Shown here one piece after another: positions 1-7,189 of a stretch of DNA of 50,892 nucleotides. Position numbers and translations under genes: made by a program. The notes under the pieces were generated by a model, which had not been told where the DNA came from, made no database searches, and worked only from the letters and a program-made list of their open reading frames with translations. Source of the DNA: Chthoniobacter flavus (GTDB lineage: Bacteria > Verrucomicrobiota > Verrucomicrobiia > Chthoniobacterales > Chthoniobacteraceae); the NCBI GenBank assembly GCA_945861435.1, contig CAMAUX010000038.1, forward strand, positions 1 to 50,892, in the 5' to 3' direction. Each line of letters opens with the position of its first letter. The stretch's first letter is position 1.

Positions 1-195
1 GTGCTCGGGTTCATCTCCGAACTGCTCGCAGTCAACAAGGCGAACCTCGAAGCCGCCAACAGCCGGATCAGTGACGTGGACGTTGCGCGCGAAAGCTCGC
101 AGCTCGCCCGCTACAACATCCTGCAGCAGGCTGGCACGGCGATGCTCGCCCAGGCCAACCAGAGCAGCCAGTCGGTCCTCCGACTCCTCCAGTAA
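1..195 (+). CDS. fliC: Flagellin, C-terminal fragment (cut by the window edge)
   Basis: This is the last 64 codons of a flagellin gene whose 5' part lies upstream of the window; the GTG at base 1 is probably an internal codon. The peptide has the classic flagellin C-terminal helix: an N[12 protein letters not shown] block, then A-R-E-S-S-Q-L-A-R and an A-N-Q-S-x-Q-S-V-L-R-L-L-Q end. In known flagellins this helix packs with the N-terminal helix to form the D0 core of the filament and carries the export and chaperone-binding signal. It is followed at once by a strong terminator, so it is probably transcribed separately from the genes below it. Confidence 0.93.
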   Translation: MLGFISELLAVNKANLEAANSRISDVDVARESSQLARYNILQQAGTAMLAQANQSSQSVLRLLQ

Positions 196-218
196 TTGGT
201 TCTGAATAGCTAGTTTAC

Positions 219-255
219 AAAGGGGTCGCCCGCGAGGGCGGCCCCTTTTGTTTTT
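219..255 (+). terminator. Rho-independent terminator after flagellin
   Basis: A near-perfect stem pairs AAAGGGGTCGCCC with GGGCGGCCCCTTT around a GCGA loop, with one G-T wobble, and runs into a T-rich tail at 246-255. It starts about 25 nt after the flagellin stop codon. A strong terminator isolates the abundant flagellin message from the genes downstream. Confidence 0.93.
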
Positions 256-267
256 CCGCAGGGCCGG

Positions 268-285
268 CTGGCACCCGACGTGCTT
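268..285 (+). promoter_or_regulatory. Sigma54 (-24/-12) promoter before the FlgN-like gene
   Basis: The sequence CTGGCAC at 268-274 and TGCTT at 281-285 match the sigma54 consensus. GG is at 270-271 and GC at 282-283, the required 12-nt step. The only deviation is G instead of T just before TGC. The predicted start site is near 295, six bases before the ATG at 301. It sits directly after the flagellin terminator, as expected for a new transcription unit. Confidence 0.7.
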
Positions 286-300
286 AACAACACCCCCGGA

Positions 301-675
301 ATGAACACCCTCGAAGCGTTGGAAAATTTTTCCCAGCTGTGTGACCAGCTCTCCGCCTCCATGCAGACGGAAAACTGCATCCTGCGCGGAGCAAACCCCC
401 TCGGCGAGGAAGCCGCAGGACGGGCCCGGGAAAACGTTTCCCGGTTGGACACTCTTCTGGTTTCCATTCGCAGCGCGAGCGCTGTTCCGACTTCCGATCG
501 CCCGCGGGCTCGTGAACTGCGCGATCGCGTGATGCAGAAACTGCTCAAGCTCATGCTGCTGAGCCGTGAGAGCGAACAGCTTCTCCTTCTCAAGGGTTCC
601 AGCCAGCGGCCCGTGAAGGCCCCCGCCCCGACCGTCGCTCAATTTCGGAGCGCGTATCAGGCCAGCTGCGCATGA
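301..675 (+). CDS. Small helical protein, possible FlgN-like flagellar chaperone
   Basis: Encodes 124 residues, almost all predicted helix, with Leu/Glu/Gln-rich heptads at about residues 5-60 and 75-100 and a Pro-rich tail. An upstream in-frame GTG at 280 lies inside the sigma54 promoter, so the ATG at 301 is the better start. No family signature is certain. The size, helical content and position between flagellin and an FlhF-like gene fit a FlgN- or FliT-type export chaperone for hook-associated proteins or filament subunits; that role is inferred from context. Its stop overlaps the next gene's start (ATGA at 672-675), implying coupled translation. No good Shine-Dalgarno sequence precedes the ATG. 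Confidence 0.6.
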   Translation: MNTLEALENFSQLCDQLSASMQTENCILRGANPLGEEAAGRARENVSRLDTLLVSIRSASAVPTSDRPRARELRDRVMQKLLKLMLLSRESEQLLLLKGSSQRPVKAPAPTVAQFRSAYQASCA

Positions 676-1892
676 GCGCCCGCACCGAGCTGCCGGTCGT
701 CCCGGGCCAGTGCTATAAGTTTCTGGTGGCTACGGCCGAGGAGGCGGTCAGCCTCATCCGGGAGCGTCTCGGTGAAAACGCCCGCGTCCTTTCGGTCCGG
801 CAAGTGGAGGGCGAGGGGTTGTCGCGTTTCTTGCGCGCACCGCGTCTGCAGGTGATTGCGACGGTGCCGGAAAATTCTGCCGGGACGGCTTCGCCCCAGC
901 AGAAGACGGGCCCTTCCTCCAACTCCGAGGCTTCCGAGGCGGCGGCTCACAGCGTATCGAGCGCCACGGTTTCCAAGGCGGTGCCCGCGAAGACGCCGGA
1001 GGCCGCACAACCCAGCCAGCCGGAGCCCGTGACTTTACCGCGGGGTGGCCGCGCCGTGGTGGAGCGGACGTTGATCTCTTCTGTATCGGACGAGCCGGCG
1101 CTTCCCGTGGAGGTGGTGCGGAGCCGGTTGCCGTCCTCCGCCGGTGCGCTCTCCGGCCGCCTGTGGCCGATCCTTGAGCGTGCGGGTTTGCCGAGGGAGT
1201 TTCTGCGTCAGTTGCAGCAGCGTGAGGAGTGGAGGGAGCTGGATGCGCAGCCTCTTTCTTCGGCGCTTGGTAAGTCCGCCAATCTGCTCCGGCATGCGGC
1301 TCCGGTTCGCAAGGCGTCGCTTGGGAAGCGGGTGGTCTTTTTTGGGACGCCGGGTGCGGGTGCGACGACGGCGTTGTGCAAGCAACTGGCTTCGGATGTC
1401 TTTCTCCGCCAGCGGTCGGCCTGTGTGCTGAAGCTGGACACGGATGATCCGAACCCGACGGAGGGGCTGGCTACTTTCTGCGAGGCACTCGGTGTGCATT
1501 TGCTCCGGTCGCCCGGGGAGTTGGCGGATGTGCCCTCCGATGGGACGGTGTATTTCGATGTGCCGGGCACTCCGCTTTCGGGTCCGCCGGCCCGGCGGCT
1601 GCGGCAGATTTTTGAAGACCAGAAGATTGATTCCCGGGTGCTGGTGGTAAATGCGGCCTACGACCGGGAGGTGATCCAGCATGCCTACACCCAGGCTGCC
1701 GCGCTGCATGCGAGCCATGTGGTTTTCACCCATGTGGATGAACTTCCCCGCTACGGGAAGCTCTGGGAGTTCGCGCTCGATCAGAACATGGCGCCCCTTT
1801 TTGCCTGCACCGGCCGGAATCTTGCCGGTGACTGCGAAACCAACGTCCTCGAACTGCTCGTCGAGCGCACCCTGTCGGTGTCCTGCGCCTGA
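672..1892 (+). CDS. flhF: FlhF-like SRP-type GTPase with degraded nucleotide-binding motifs
   Basis: Encodes 406 residues laid out like FlhF: an N-terminal segment (about residues 15-50) of the FlhF B-domain type (A-E-E-A-V-S-L-I-R-E-R-L-G-E-N-A-R-V-L), a Pro/Ala/Ser linker, a helical N domain (about 140-210) and a G domain from about residue 220. FlhF normally helps place the flagellum and recruit early basal-body parts at the pole. Here the P-loop is G225-T-P-G-A-G-A-T-T: the lysine of GxxGxGKT is alanine 231. The usual D-T-x-R-I-G-A-x-E-Q-L element reads D-T-D-D-P-N-P-T-E-G-L, D-T-A-G reads D-V-P-G, and T-K-x-D reads T-H-V-D. The frame is open throughout, so this looks like a preserved pseudo-GTPase rather than a pseudogene. 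No flhG is adjacent. Confidence 0.75.
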   Translation: MSARTELPVVPGQCYKFLVATAEEAVSLIRERLGENARVLSVRQVEGEGLSRFLRAPRLQVIATVPENSAGTASPQQKTGPSSNSEASEAAAHSVSSATVSKAVPAKTPEAAQPSQPEPVTLPRGGRAVVERTLISSVSDEPALPVEVVRSRLPSSAGALSGRLWPILERAGLPREFLRQLQQREEWRELDAQPLSSALGKSANLLRHAAPVRKASLGKRVVFFGTPGAGATTALCKQLASDVFLRQRSACVLKLDTDDPNPTEGLATFCEALGVHLLRSPGELADVPSDGTVYFDVPGTPLSGPPARRLRQIFEDQKIDSRVLVVNAAYDREVIQHAYTQAAALHASHVVFTHVDELPRYGKLWEFALDQNMAPLFACTGRNLAGDCETNVLELLVERTLSVSCA

Positions 1893-1929
1893 ACCTTTGC
1901 CCCCTCATTTCACCCCTGCCCTCAACACT

Positions 1930-2376
1930 ATGATCGATCCGTTCTCCGCCATCCAAGCCGTCCGCCTCGGCGGTCACCTTCTGGATCTCGTCAAGGGCAA
2001 GCCGGCGAATCAGGAGCCTGCGAAGCCCTTCGCTGTCACCATGGCCGAGCAAATGCAGGCCCAGCAGGCCGCCGCTGCCCAGAGCCTCCGTGTGAACGGG
2101 GTGGAGCGGACGCAGAGTCTTGCGCGTCAGCTTGTTCAAGATCCCCAGATCAACGCGCTCGGTGGGACCGGGCAGGATCCGCTCACCGTCACGCTGCAGG
2201 CCGATGGGCGGGCGAGCGTGCGGGGGCCTGGGGGCGAGCTGGCGATCCCGGCTTCGCAGGCGCATGTGGTGAGCCAGTTGCGGCAGGCCATTGCGGATGC
2301 GCAAGGGTTCCAGCGTCTCAACGGGCCCGTCTCGCTCCAGGTGCAGGCCGCCGGCGGGGTTACGATTCTGGGTTAA
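1930..2376 (+). CDS. Hypothetical protein between flhF-like gene and fliD
   Basis: Encodes 148 residues from the ATG at 1930. The frame stays open further upstream, but that part overlaps the flhF-like gene. The N-terminal half is Gln/Ala-rich and probably helical (M-A-E-Q-M-Q-A-Q-Q-A-A-A-A-Q). The C-terminal half has short beta segments separated by Gly (L-T-V-T-L-Q-A-D-G-R, V-S-L-Q-V-Q-A-A-G-G-V). No signal peptide, membrane segment or recognised domain is seen. It lies 37 nt after the flhF-like gene and 41 nt before fliD, so a flagellar role is likely from position only. Function is unknown. Confidence 0.65.
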   Translation: MIDPFSAIQAVRLGGHLLDLVKGKPANQEPAKPFAVTMAEQMQAQQAAAAQSLRVNGVERTQSLARQLVQDPQINALGGTGQDPLTVTLQADGRASVRGPGGELAIPASQAHVVSQLRQAIADAQGFQRLNGPVSLQVQAAGGVTILG

Positions 2377-2383
2377 GCCCGGC

Positions 2384-2410
2384 TCAAGTCGGGTGAAAAT
2401 CTGCCGATAA
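2384..2410 (+). promoter_or_regulatory. Sigma28 (FliA-type) promoter of fliD
   Basis: A perfect -10 element GCCGATAA lies at 2403-2410. Exactly 11 nt upstream is TCAAGTCG (2384-2391), matching five of eight bases of the TAAAGTTT -35 consensus. The start site is expected near 2417, one base before the fliD ATG at 2418. Late flagellar genes such as fliD are typical FliA targets. Confidence 0.75.
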
Positions 2411-2417
2411 ATCACTT

Positions 2418-4169
2418 ATGGCCGGAATTCAGCTCTCGGGATTGTCATCGGGGTTCGACTGGAAGACGGTCGTGGACCAACTGATCGCGGTGAGTCGCTC
2501 CCAGACTCAGGGGCGTCTCCAGACGGAGAAGTCCACGGTGACGCAGAAGCAGTCTGCGATCTCCGAGATCAAGACTTCGCTCGCGAGCTTCCAGAGCGCA
2601 GTGGCCACCCTGAAGGACGCCACGCTTTACGATGCCCGCAAGACGGCCTTCAGCGATTCCACCACCACGTGGACGTCCTCGGCAGATAGCGGCGCGGTCC
2701 CCGGGTCTTACTCATTCCATGTCAACCAGCTCGCCACGCAGGCGAGTTGGCGCGGGGCGAAGGCGGGTACCACGCTCGCCGATGCGGTCGCCAGCCCCGG
2801 TTCGGGGGATCTTCTGAGCGCGCTCAATTTGCCGACCGCAGTGACGAGCGGATTTTTCACGGTGAACGGCACCCAGATCACCGTGGCGTCCACGGATACC
2901 ATCGGCACCGTGCTTGCGAGCATCCAGAGCGCGCTGCAGACGACTTCCCCGTCCGCCACGGCGTCTCTGACGAGCGACAAGATCCAGATCGACACTGGCG
3001 ACACGAACTCCTTCACCATTGGAAGCGCGGCGGACACGAGCAACTTCCTGCAGGTCTTCAGGCTTTTCCAAGGCAACGTGGTGTCCGGCGCCACGAATAC
3101 GCTTCAGAGCGCAGGCACCGTCTCCGGTCTCCGGCAGACCACGGCGGTCGCCAGCCTGAGTCTCAGTACGCCCTACGTGGCCCCGGGAACGGGGGATCCC
3201 AGCTTCACCATTAATGGGATCTCCATCACGTACGCAGGCACCGACAGCCTCAAATCGCTCCTTTCCAAGATCAACGACTCCGCCGCCGGGGTGTCCGCCA
3301 CTTACGATGCGGGGACGGACAAGCTGATCCTCAAGAACAAGACCACCGGCAACGTCGGGATCAGCGCTGTGGACGTGAACGGGAACATCCTTGCCGCCCT
3401 CGGCGTCACCCCTCTCACCACTCTGGTTGCAGGGAGGGACGCCCAGTTCACGGTGGACGGCGGGGGGGTTCTCACCAGCCGATCCAACAAATTCGACAGT
3501 TCCTCGCACGGGATCGAGGGGCTGAGTGTGACGGCCGACAGCGAGGGGTCCTCGGCGACCCAGACCGTGACTGTCAGCGCAGACCTGACCACGCCCAAGG
3601 ACAAGATCAACAGCTTCATTTCCACTTACAACAGCCTCCAGACCGTCATCGAGGCCTACACCAAAATCACGGTCTCTGGGAACAAGGTCACGGCGGGTCT
3701 GCTCTCAGGCGTTTCCGAAATCACGGAACTCAGCCGGATGCTGCGCCGGATCGCGACGAACCCGGGGTCTCTCTCCACCTCGATCACCTTCCTTGGGCAG
3801 CTCGGCATCGAAACCAGTGGTACGAGCTCCCAGTTGAAGGTGGCGGACTCGTCCCTTCTAGACACGCAGCTCAACGGGAGCTCCTCCGCTGTGTCTGCCT
3901 TCTTCACGGGAACCGCCCAGAGCCTTTCGGACCGCTACACCACTTACCTGGATGGCATCACCGCCACCACGGGCACCAAGGGAGCCATCACCACGCTCAC
4001 GAACTCTCTATCCAGCCGCTCAACCAGCCTGGATACACAGATTGCCGCCGCTGAGCGTCGCCTGAAGACCGAGCGCGCCCTTCTGGAGGCGAAGTTTATT
4101 CAGATGGAGCAGGCGCAGGCTACTTTCCAGAAGCAGGGGCAGATCATCTCTCGCTCCTTTTCCGCCTAA
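2418..4169 (+). CDS. fliD: Flagellar filament cap protein FliD (HAP2)
   Basis: Encodes 583 residues. The N-terminus M-A-G-I-Q-L-S-G-L-S-S-G-F-D-W-K-x-V-V-D-Q-L is the canonical FliD start, followed by a coiled region (residues about 25-65). The middle is Ser/Thr/Gly-rich beta structure, and the C-terminus is a long helix (about 515-575) with R-T-E-R-A-L-L-E-A-K-F type heptads. FliD forms the cap at the filament tip that folds incoming flagellin; N- and C-terminal helices build its leg domain. A sigma28 promoter lies directly upstream and a terminator directly downstream, so it is probably a single late gene. No Shine-Dalgarno sequence is visible, and the promoter predicts a leaderless message. 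Confidence 0.95.
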   Translation: MAGIQLSGLSSGFDWKTVVDQLIAVSRSQTQGRLQTEKSTVTQKQSAISEIKTSLASFQSAVATLKDATLYDARKTAFSDSTTTWTSSADSGAVPGSYSFHVNQLATQASWRGAKAGTTLADAVASPGSGDLLSALNLPTAVTSGFFTVNGTQITVASTDTIGTVLASIQSALQTTSPSATASLTSDKIQIDTGDTNSFTIGSAADTSNFLQVFRLFQGNVVSGATNTLQSAGTVSGLRQTTAVASLSLSTPYVAPGTGDPSFTINGISITYAGTDSLKSLLSKINDSAAGVSATYDAGTDKLILKNKTTGNVGISAVDVNGNILAALGVTPLTTLVAGRDAQFTVDGGGVLTSRSNKFDSSSHGIEGLSVTADSEGSSATQTVTVSADLTTPKDKINSFISTYNSLQTVIEAYTKITVSGNKVTAGLLSGVSEITELSRMLRRIATNPGSLSTSITFLGQLGIETSGTSSQLKVADSSLLDTQLNGSSSAVSAFFTGTAQSLSDRYTTYLDGITATTGTKGAITTLTNSLSSRSTSLDTQIAAAERRLKTERALLEAKFIQMEQAQATFQKQGQIISRSFSA

Positions 4170-4194
4170 TCGACTGGCTTGATTTTGCGGATTT

Positions 4195-4237
4195 TGGGCG
4201 TTCCTGGGGGGGGATCCTCAGGACGCCCTTTTTTTTT
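4195..4237 (+). terminator. Rho-independent terminator after fliD
   Basis: The stem pairs GGGCGTTCCTG (4195-4205) with CAGGACGCCC (4219-4228), with one bulged T, and is followed by an uninterrupted run of T to about 4237. It begins 25 nt after the fliD stop and separates fliD from the main operon. Confidence 0.9.
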
Positions 4238-4360
4238 GGGCGGGGGTGAGGAGGGGCGGCGGCAAAATTTGCCTCAACCTGCCTCCCGGCGAACGGGTTC
4301 CAATGGGTTGTAGACGTGGGTGCACGGAGGCGCCCCGCGGCGGCCGAGAAAAGGGGGCGA

Positions 4361-4378
4361 TTGGCACAGGCGCTGCTA
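4361..4378 (+). promoter_or_regulatory. Sigma54 (-24/-12) promoter of the flgB-flhA operon
   Basis: TTGGCACA at 4361-4368, four bases, then CTGCTA at 4373-4378 is an almost ideal sigma54 promoter. GG is at 4363-4364 and GC at 4375-4376, with correct 12-nt spacing. The expected start site is about 4388, only two bases before the flgB GTG at 4390. It is the only promoter-like element seen before the 18-kb operon, implying control by RpoN and an FlgR/FlrC-type enhancer-binding activator, which is not in this window. Confidence 0.75.
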
Positions 4379-4389
4379 AGCATGGATTC

Positions 4390-4776
4390 GTGATCGAGTC
4401 CCTTTTCAACAGCAAGAATCAGGTTGCCACCGAGAAACTGCTGGAAGTTGCCCTCGCGCGCCACGAGGCGCTGGCCAGCAACATCGCCAACGTCGAGACG
4501 CCCGGATACAAGCGCCTCGACCTCGCCAAAAACTTCTCCACCCATCTCCAGACGGAGTTGGAGCGCGGAGATCGGAAGGGAATGGCGGCCCTGCGTCCGG
4601 TGATTTCGGCCGATGAGAAGCGTTCCTCCGTGATGCGGACGGACGGGAACAATGTGCAGCTCGACCAAGAGCTTCTTGCAATGGCATCCAACACCGCAAA
4701 CATCGAGGTGCTGACGCAGTTTGTCAGCGGCTCGATCAAGCAGTTGCGCACGGCAATCACAGGTCGCAACGCGTAG
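4390..4776 (+). CDS. flgB: Flagellar proximal rod protein FlgB
   Basis: Encodes 128 residues from a GTG start (V-I-E-S-L-F-N-S). The conserved rod motif A-S-N-I-A-N-V-E-T-P-G-Y-K-R lies at about residues 31-44, and the C-terminal helix is of the rod/hook family type. FlgB forms the base of the rod on the MS ring. The frame is open upstream to 4246, but that stretch contains the promoter and reads as low-complexity GC sequence, so GTG 4390 is preferred. An ATG at 4382 in another frame stops after three codons. First gene of the operon; flgC follows after 35 nt. Confidence 0.92.
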   Translation: MIESLFNSKNQVATEKLLEVALARHEALASNIANVETPGYKRLDLAKNFSTHLQTELERGDRKGMAALRPVISADEKRSSVMRTDGNNVQLDQELLAMASNTANIEVLTQFVSGSIKQLRTAITGRNA

Positions 4777-4811
4777 GCTGAGTCTTTCCACCCACCCACC
4801 CCTTTCCTGGC

Positions 4812-5225
4812 ATGATGAACATCCTTTCCGCGGTCAACGTGAGCGCCAGTGCGCTGGACGCTGAGAAGCTCCGTCTCGACCTCATCGCGCAGAACATCGC
4901 CAACGCCCAGACCACCAAGGATATCAAGGGCGGCGCTTACCAGCGCCAGGTGACCAGCTTCGAGGCAGTCCTGGACGCCGCTTCCCCCCATGGCGGGCGT
5001 GGCGTGAAGATCAGCCACATCAAGGCGGATCCGACCCCGGGCCCGAGCATCCACAACCCGCAGCACCCGCACGCGGATGCCCAGGGCAATGTGCGCATGC
5101 CCAACGTCGACGTGTCCCATGAGATGGTCGACATGATCGTGGCCACCCGTGCTTACGAGGCCAACCTCGCCGTCGTCCGCAATGCCCGTCAAATCGCAGC
5201 CAACGCCCTCTCTCTCGGTCGCTAA
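4812..5225 (+). CDS. flgC: Flagellar proximal rod protein FlgC
   Basis: Encodes 137 residues. The N-terminal S-A-L-D-A-E-K-L-R-L-D-L-I-A-Q-N-I-A-N-A-Q-T-T segment and the C-terminal V-D-V-S-H-E-M-V-D-M-I-V-A-T-R-A-Y-E-A-N block are the FlgC hallmarks of the rod family. FlgC forms part of the proximal rod. Two adjacent ATG codons (4812 and 4815) could both serve as start. fliE follows after 15 nt. Confidence 0.95.
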   Translation: MMNILSAVNVSASALDAEKLRLDLIAQNIANAQTTKDIKGGAYQRQVTSFEAVLDAASPHGGRGVKISHIKADPTPGPSIHNPQHPHADAQGNVRMPNVDVSHEMVDMIVATRAYEANLAVVRNARQIAANALSLGR

Positions 5226-5240
5226 TTTCGTCCGCCTCCT

Positions 5241-5591
5241 ATGATCGCCTCCTTCAACGAACTTCCCGGCGCGCGTCAGGCGCTCACCCCAATGGAAGCC
5301 CCCGGGATTGATATCCGCCAACTGCAGGCCCCCGGGCAGGCACAGGCGCCGCAGACCACGGGCAAAGCCGGGGAAACCTTCGGCTCGATGCTGGACCGCT
5401 TTGTCTCCGGGGTCGAGGGCACCATGCAGAAGGCGGGGGTCGAGCAGGCCAAGGTGCTGCGTGGCGATACCAGCAACCTGCATCAGGCCATGATTGCGAT
5501 GCAGGAATCCGGCGTCGCTTTCTCCCTGATGGTCGAGGTCCGCAACAAACTCGTCGAAGGCTATCAGGAGCTCATGCGGATGCAGGTCTGA
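5241..5591 (+). CDS. fliE: Flagellar hook-basal body protein FliE
   Basis: Encodes 116 residues. The C-terminal part (S-N-L-H-Q-A-M-I-A-M-Q-E-S-G-V-A-F-S-L-M then V-R-N-K-L-V-E-G-Y-Q-E-L-M-R-M) is typical FliE, including the terminal Y-x-E-L-M-R-M. FliE joins the MS ring to the rod and is among the first proteins exported. It sits between flgC and fliF as in many bacteria. Spacing to fliF is 45 nt. Confidence 0.95.
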   Translation: MIASFNELPGARQALTPMEAPGIDIRQLQAPGQAQAPQTTGKAGETFGSMLDRFVSGVEGTMQKAGVEQAKVLRGDTSNLHQAMIAMQESGVAFSLMVEVRNKLVEGYQELMRMQV

Positions 5592-5636
5592 CGCCGTTTC
5601 CGCCCTGCCTAAAACCCTCTCACCCCTCGCACCCTC

Positions 5637-7187
5637 ATGCTCCGCCTCTGGCGTCAACTTGGTCTCAATCAGCGCATCACTCTCGGCGCCTCCGCTCTTG
5701 CGGTGGTGGGCGCGGTGATCGCTTTGCTCGTCTGGGCCCAGCGCCCCGACATGAAGCTCCTCTACGGACGCCTCGGCGAGAAGGAGGCTGCGGAAGTCGT
5801 TTCCGCCCTTCAGACGCAGGGCATCCCGTTCGAGCTGGGCGCTGGCGGCACTTCCATCTACGTCCCGTCCAATCAGGTCTACAAGGTTCGCATGGACCTC
5901 GCTTCCAAGGGGCTGCCGGCCGCCGATGGCATCGGATTCGAGATCTTCGACCGCAGCAATTTCGGCATCAGCGATTTCGTGCAGCGCACCAATTTCACCC
6001 GCGCGCTGCAGGGCGAGCTCAGCCGCACAATCGCCCAGCTCAAGGGTGTGCGTTCCGCCCGCGTCATGGTGGTGCTTCCTGAAAACCGGCTTCTGCTCAA
6101 GAATGCGGAATCCCGCCCGACGGCCTCGGTGTTCATCGACACGGGCGGCATGGCTTTCGAGGCGGAGCGGGTCAATTCCATCCGTGCACTCGTGGCGAAC
6201 GCGGTGGAGGGCATGCGCCTGGACGACGTCGCTGTCGTCGACAGCCGTGGCAACGTTCTTTCCGAGGATCTCAAGTCCGACCCGCAGCTCGGCACCGCCT
6301 CCAGTCAGATCAAGTTCCGCAAGCAGACCGAGGATTATCTCGCGAACAAGGTCGAGACCATGCTGGCCAAGGTGCTGGGGCCGGGTCAGGCCGTGGTGCG
6401 CGTTTCTGCGGAGATCAACAGCGAGGCGACTTCCACAACGCAGGAGAAGTTCGATCCGGAAAGTCAGGTGGCCCGGCAGGAGACCTCCACGGAGGACACC
6501 AACATCACCAACGAGAAGGAAGCGGATGGCAACGGCCAGAACACCGGAGTTGCCGCCAATCTCCCGCAGGGGCAGGGCGGTCAGGCCGGCGGCGGCCCGA
6601 GCAAGACCACCGAGGAGCAGCGCAAATCCAAGACGCAGAATTACGAGATCAACCGCGTCGTCACCAGCACCACCAAGAGCCCGGGCAATATCACCCGCCT
6701 GAGCGCCGCCGTTTTCCTCGCTTCGCGCCTCGGCGCCGCTGGTGCAGCCCCCGTGGCCAGGACCGCGCAGGAAATCGACTCGCTGCGGCAGATGGTTGTC
6801 AACGCCCTCGGCGTTCCGACCGGCGGCGCGCAGAACCAAGCGGCCGCAGTGTCCGTCCAGGAGGTTGCATTCCCGGCGGCGGTGGAGCCCACCACCGGCG
6901 CGGTGGACAAGGTTGCAGGGATCTTCGAGAGCGCCCGTCCGCTGCTGGCGCTCGCCTTCGCCGGTGTCTGCTTCTTCGTCTTCCTCCGCCTCTTCAAGAA
7001 GACCAAGCCGGAGCCTCTGGACTTCGAGGTGGTTCCTCAAGGCGCGGCCGGCGAGCAGGGCGGGGGAATGCTTGGGATGAAATCCCACAAGGTTTCGCCT
7101 GAACTCCTTAACGAACTCATCCGCCAGAAGCCGGAGAACGTCGGCGCCACGCTGCGGGAATGGCTGGGCCAGAACGGAGGGAACTGA
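5637..7187 (+). CDS. fliF: Flagellar MS-ring protein FliF
   Basis: Encodes 516 residues. One membrane segment lies near the N-terminus (about residues 17-33), followed by the YscJ-like ring-building domain (L-L-Y-G-R-L-G-E-K-E-A-A-E-V-V) and F-V-Q-R-T-N-F-T-R-A-L-Q-G-E-L-S-R-T-I with V-R-S-A-R-V. The second membrane segment is near residues 433-450. The cytoplasmic tail ends in P-E-N-V-G-A-T-L-R-E-W-L, the expected FliG-binding tail. FliF forms the membrane ring on which the basal body is built. A Gly/Gln-rich loop occupies about residues 300-330. fliG starts 2 nt after the stop. Confidence 0.95.
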   Translation: MLRLWRQLGLNQRITLGASALAVVGAVIALLVWAQRPDMKLLYGRLGEKEAAEVVSALQTQGIPFELGAGGTSIYVPSNQVYKVRMDLASKGLPAADGIGFEIFDRSNFGISDFVQRTNFTRALQGELSRTIAQLKGVRSARVMVVLPENRLLLKNAESRPTASVFIDTGGMAFEAERVNSIRALVANAVEGMRLDDVAVVDSRGNVLSEDLKSDPQLGTASSQIKFRKQTEDYLANKVETMLAKVLGPGQAVVRVSAEINSEATSTTQEKFDPESQVARQETSTEDTNITNEKEADGNGQNTGVAANLPQGQGGQAGGGPSKTTEEQRKSKTQNYEINRVVTSTTKSPGNITRLSAAVFLASRLGAAGAAPVARTAQEIDSLRQMVVNALGVPTGGAQNQAAAVSVQEVAFPAAVEPTTGAVDKVAGIFESARPLLALAFAGVCFFVFLRLFKKTKPEPLDFEVVPQGAAGEQGGGMLGMKSHKVSPELLNELIRQKPENVGATLREWLGQNGGN

Positions 7188-7189
7188 TC

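Noticed and set aside
131-147. Sigma54-like TGGCAC...TGC inside the flagellin gene
   Set aside because: The GG to GC step is 11 instead of 12 nt and the site lies inside coding sequence.
4382-4393. ATG before flgB as its start
   Set aside because: It is in another frame and stops after three codons; FlgB similarity begins at GTG 4390.
4419-7088. 889-residue open frame on the minus strand
   Set aside because: It is antisense to flgB-fliF, whose protein families are certain; long antisense frames are expected at this GC content.
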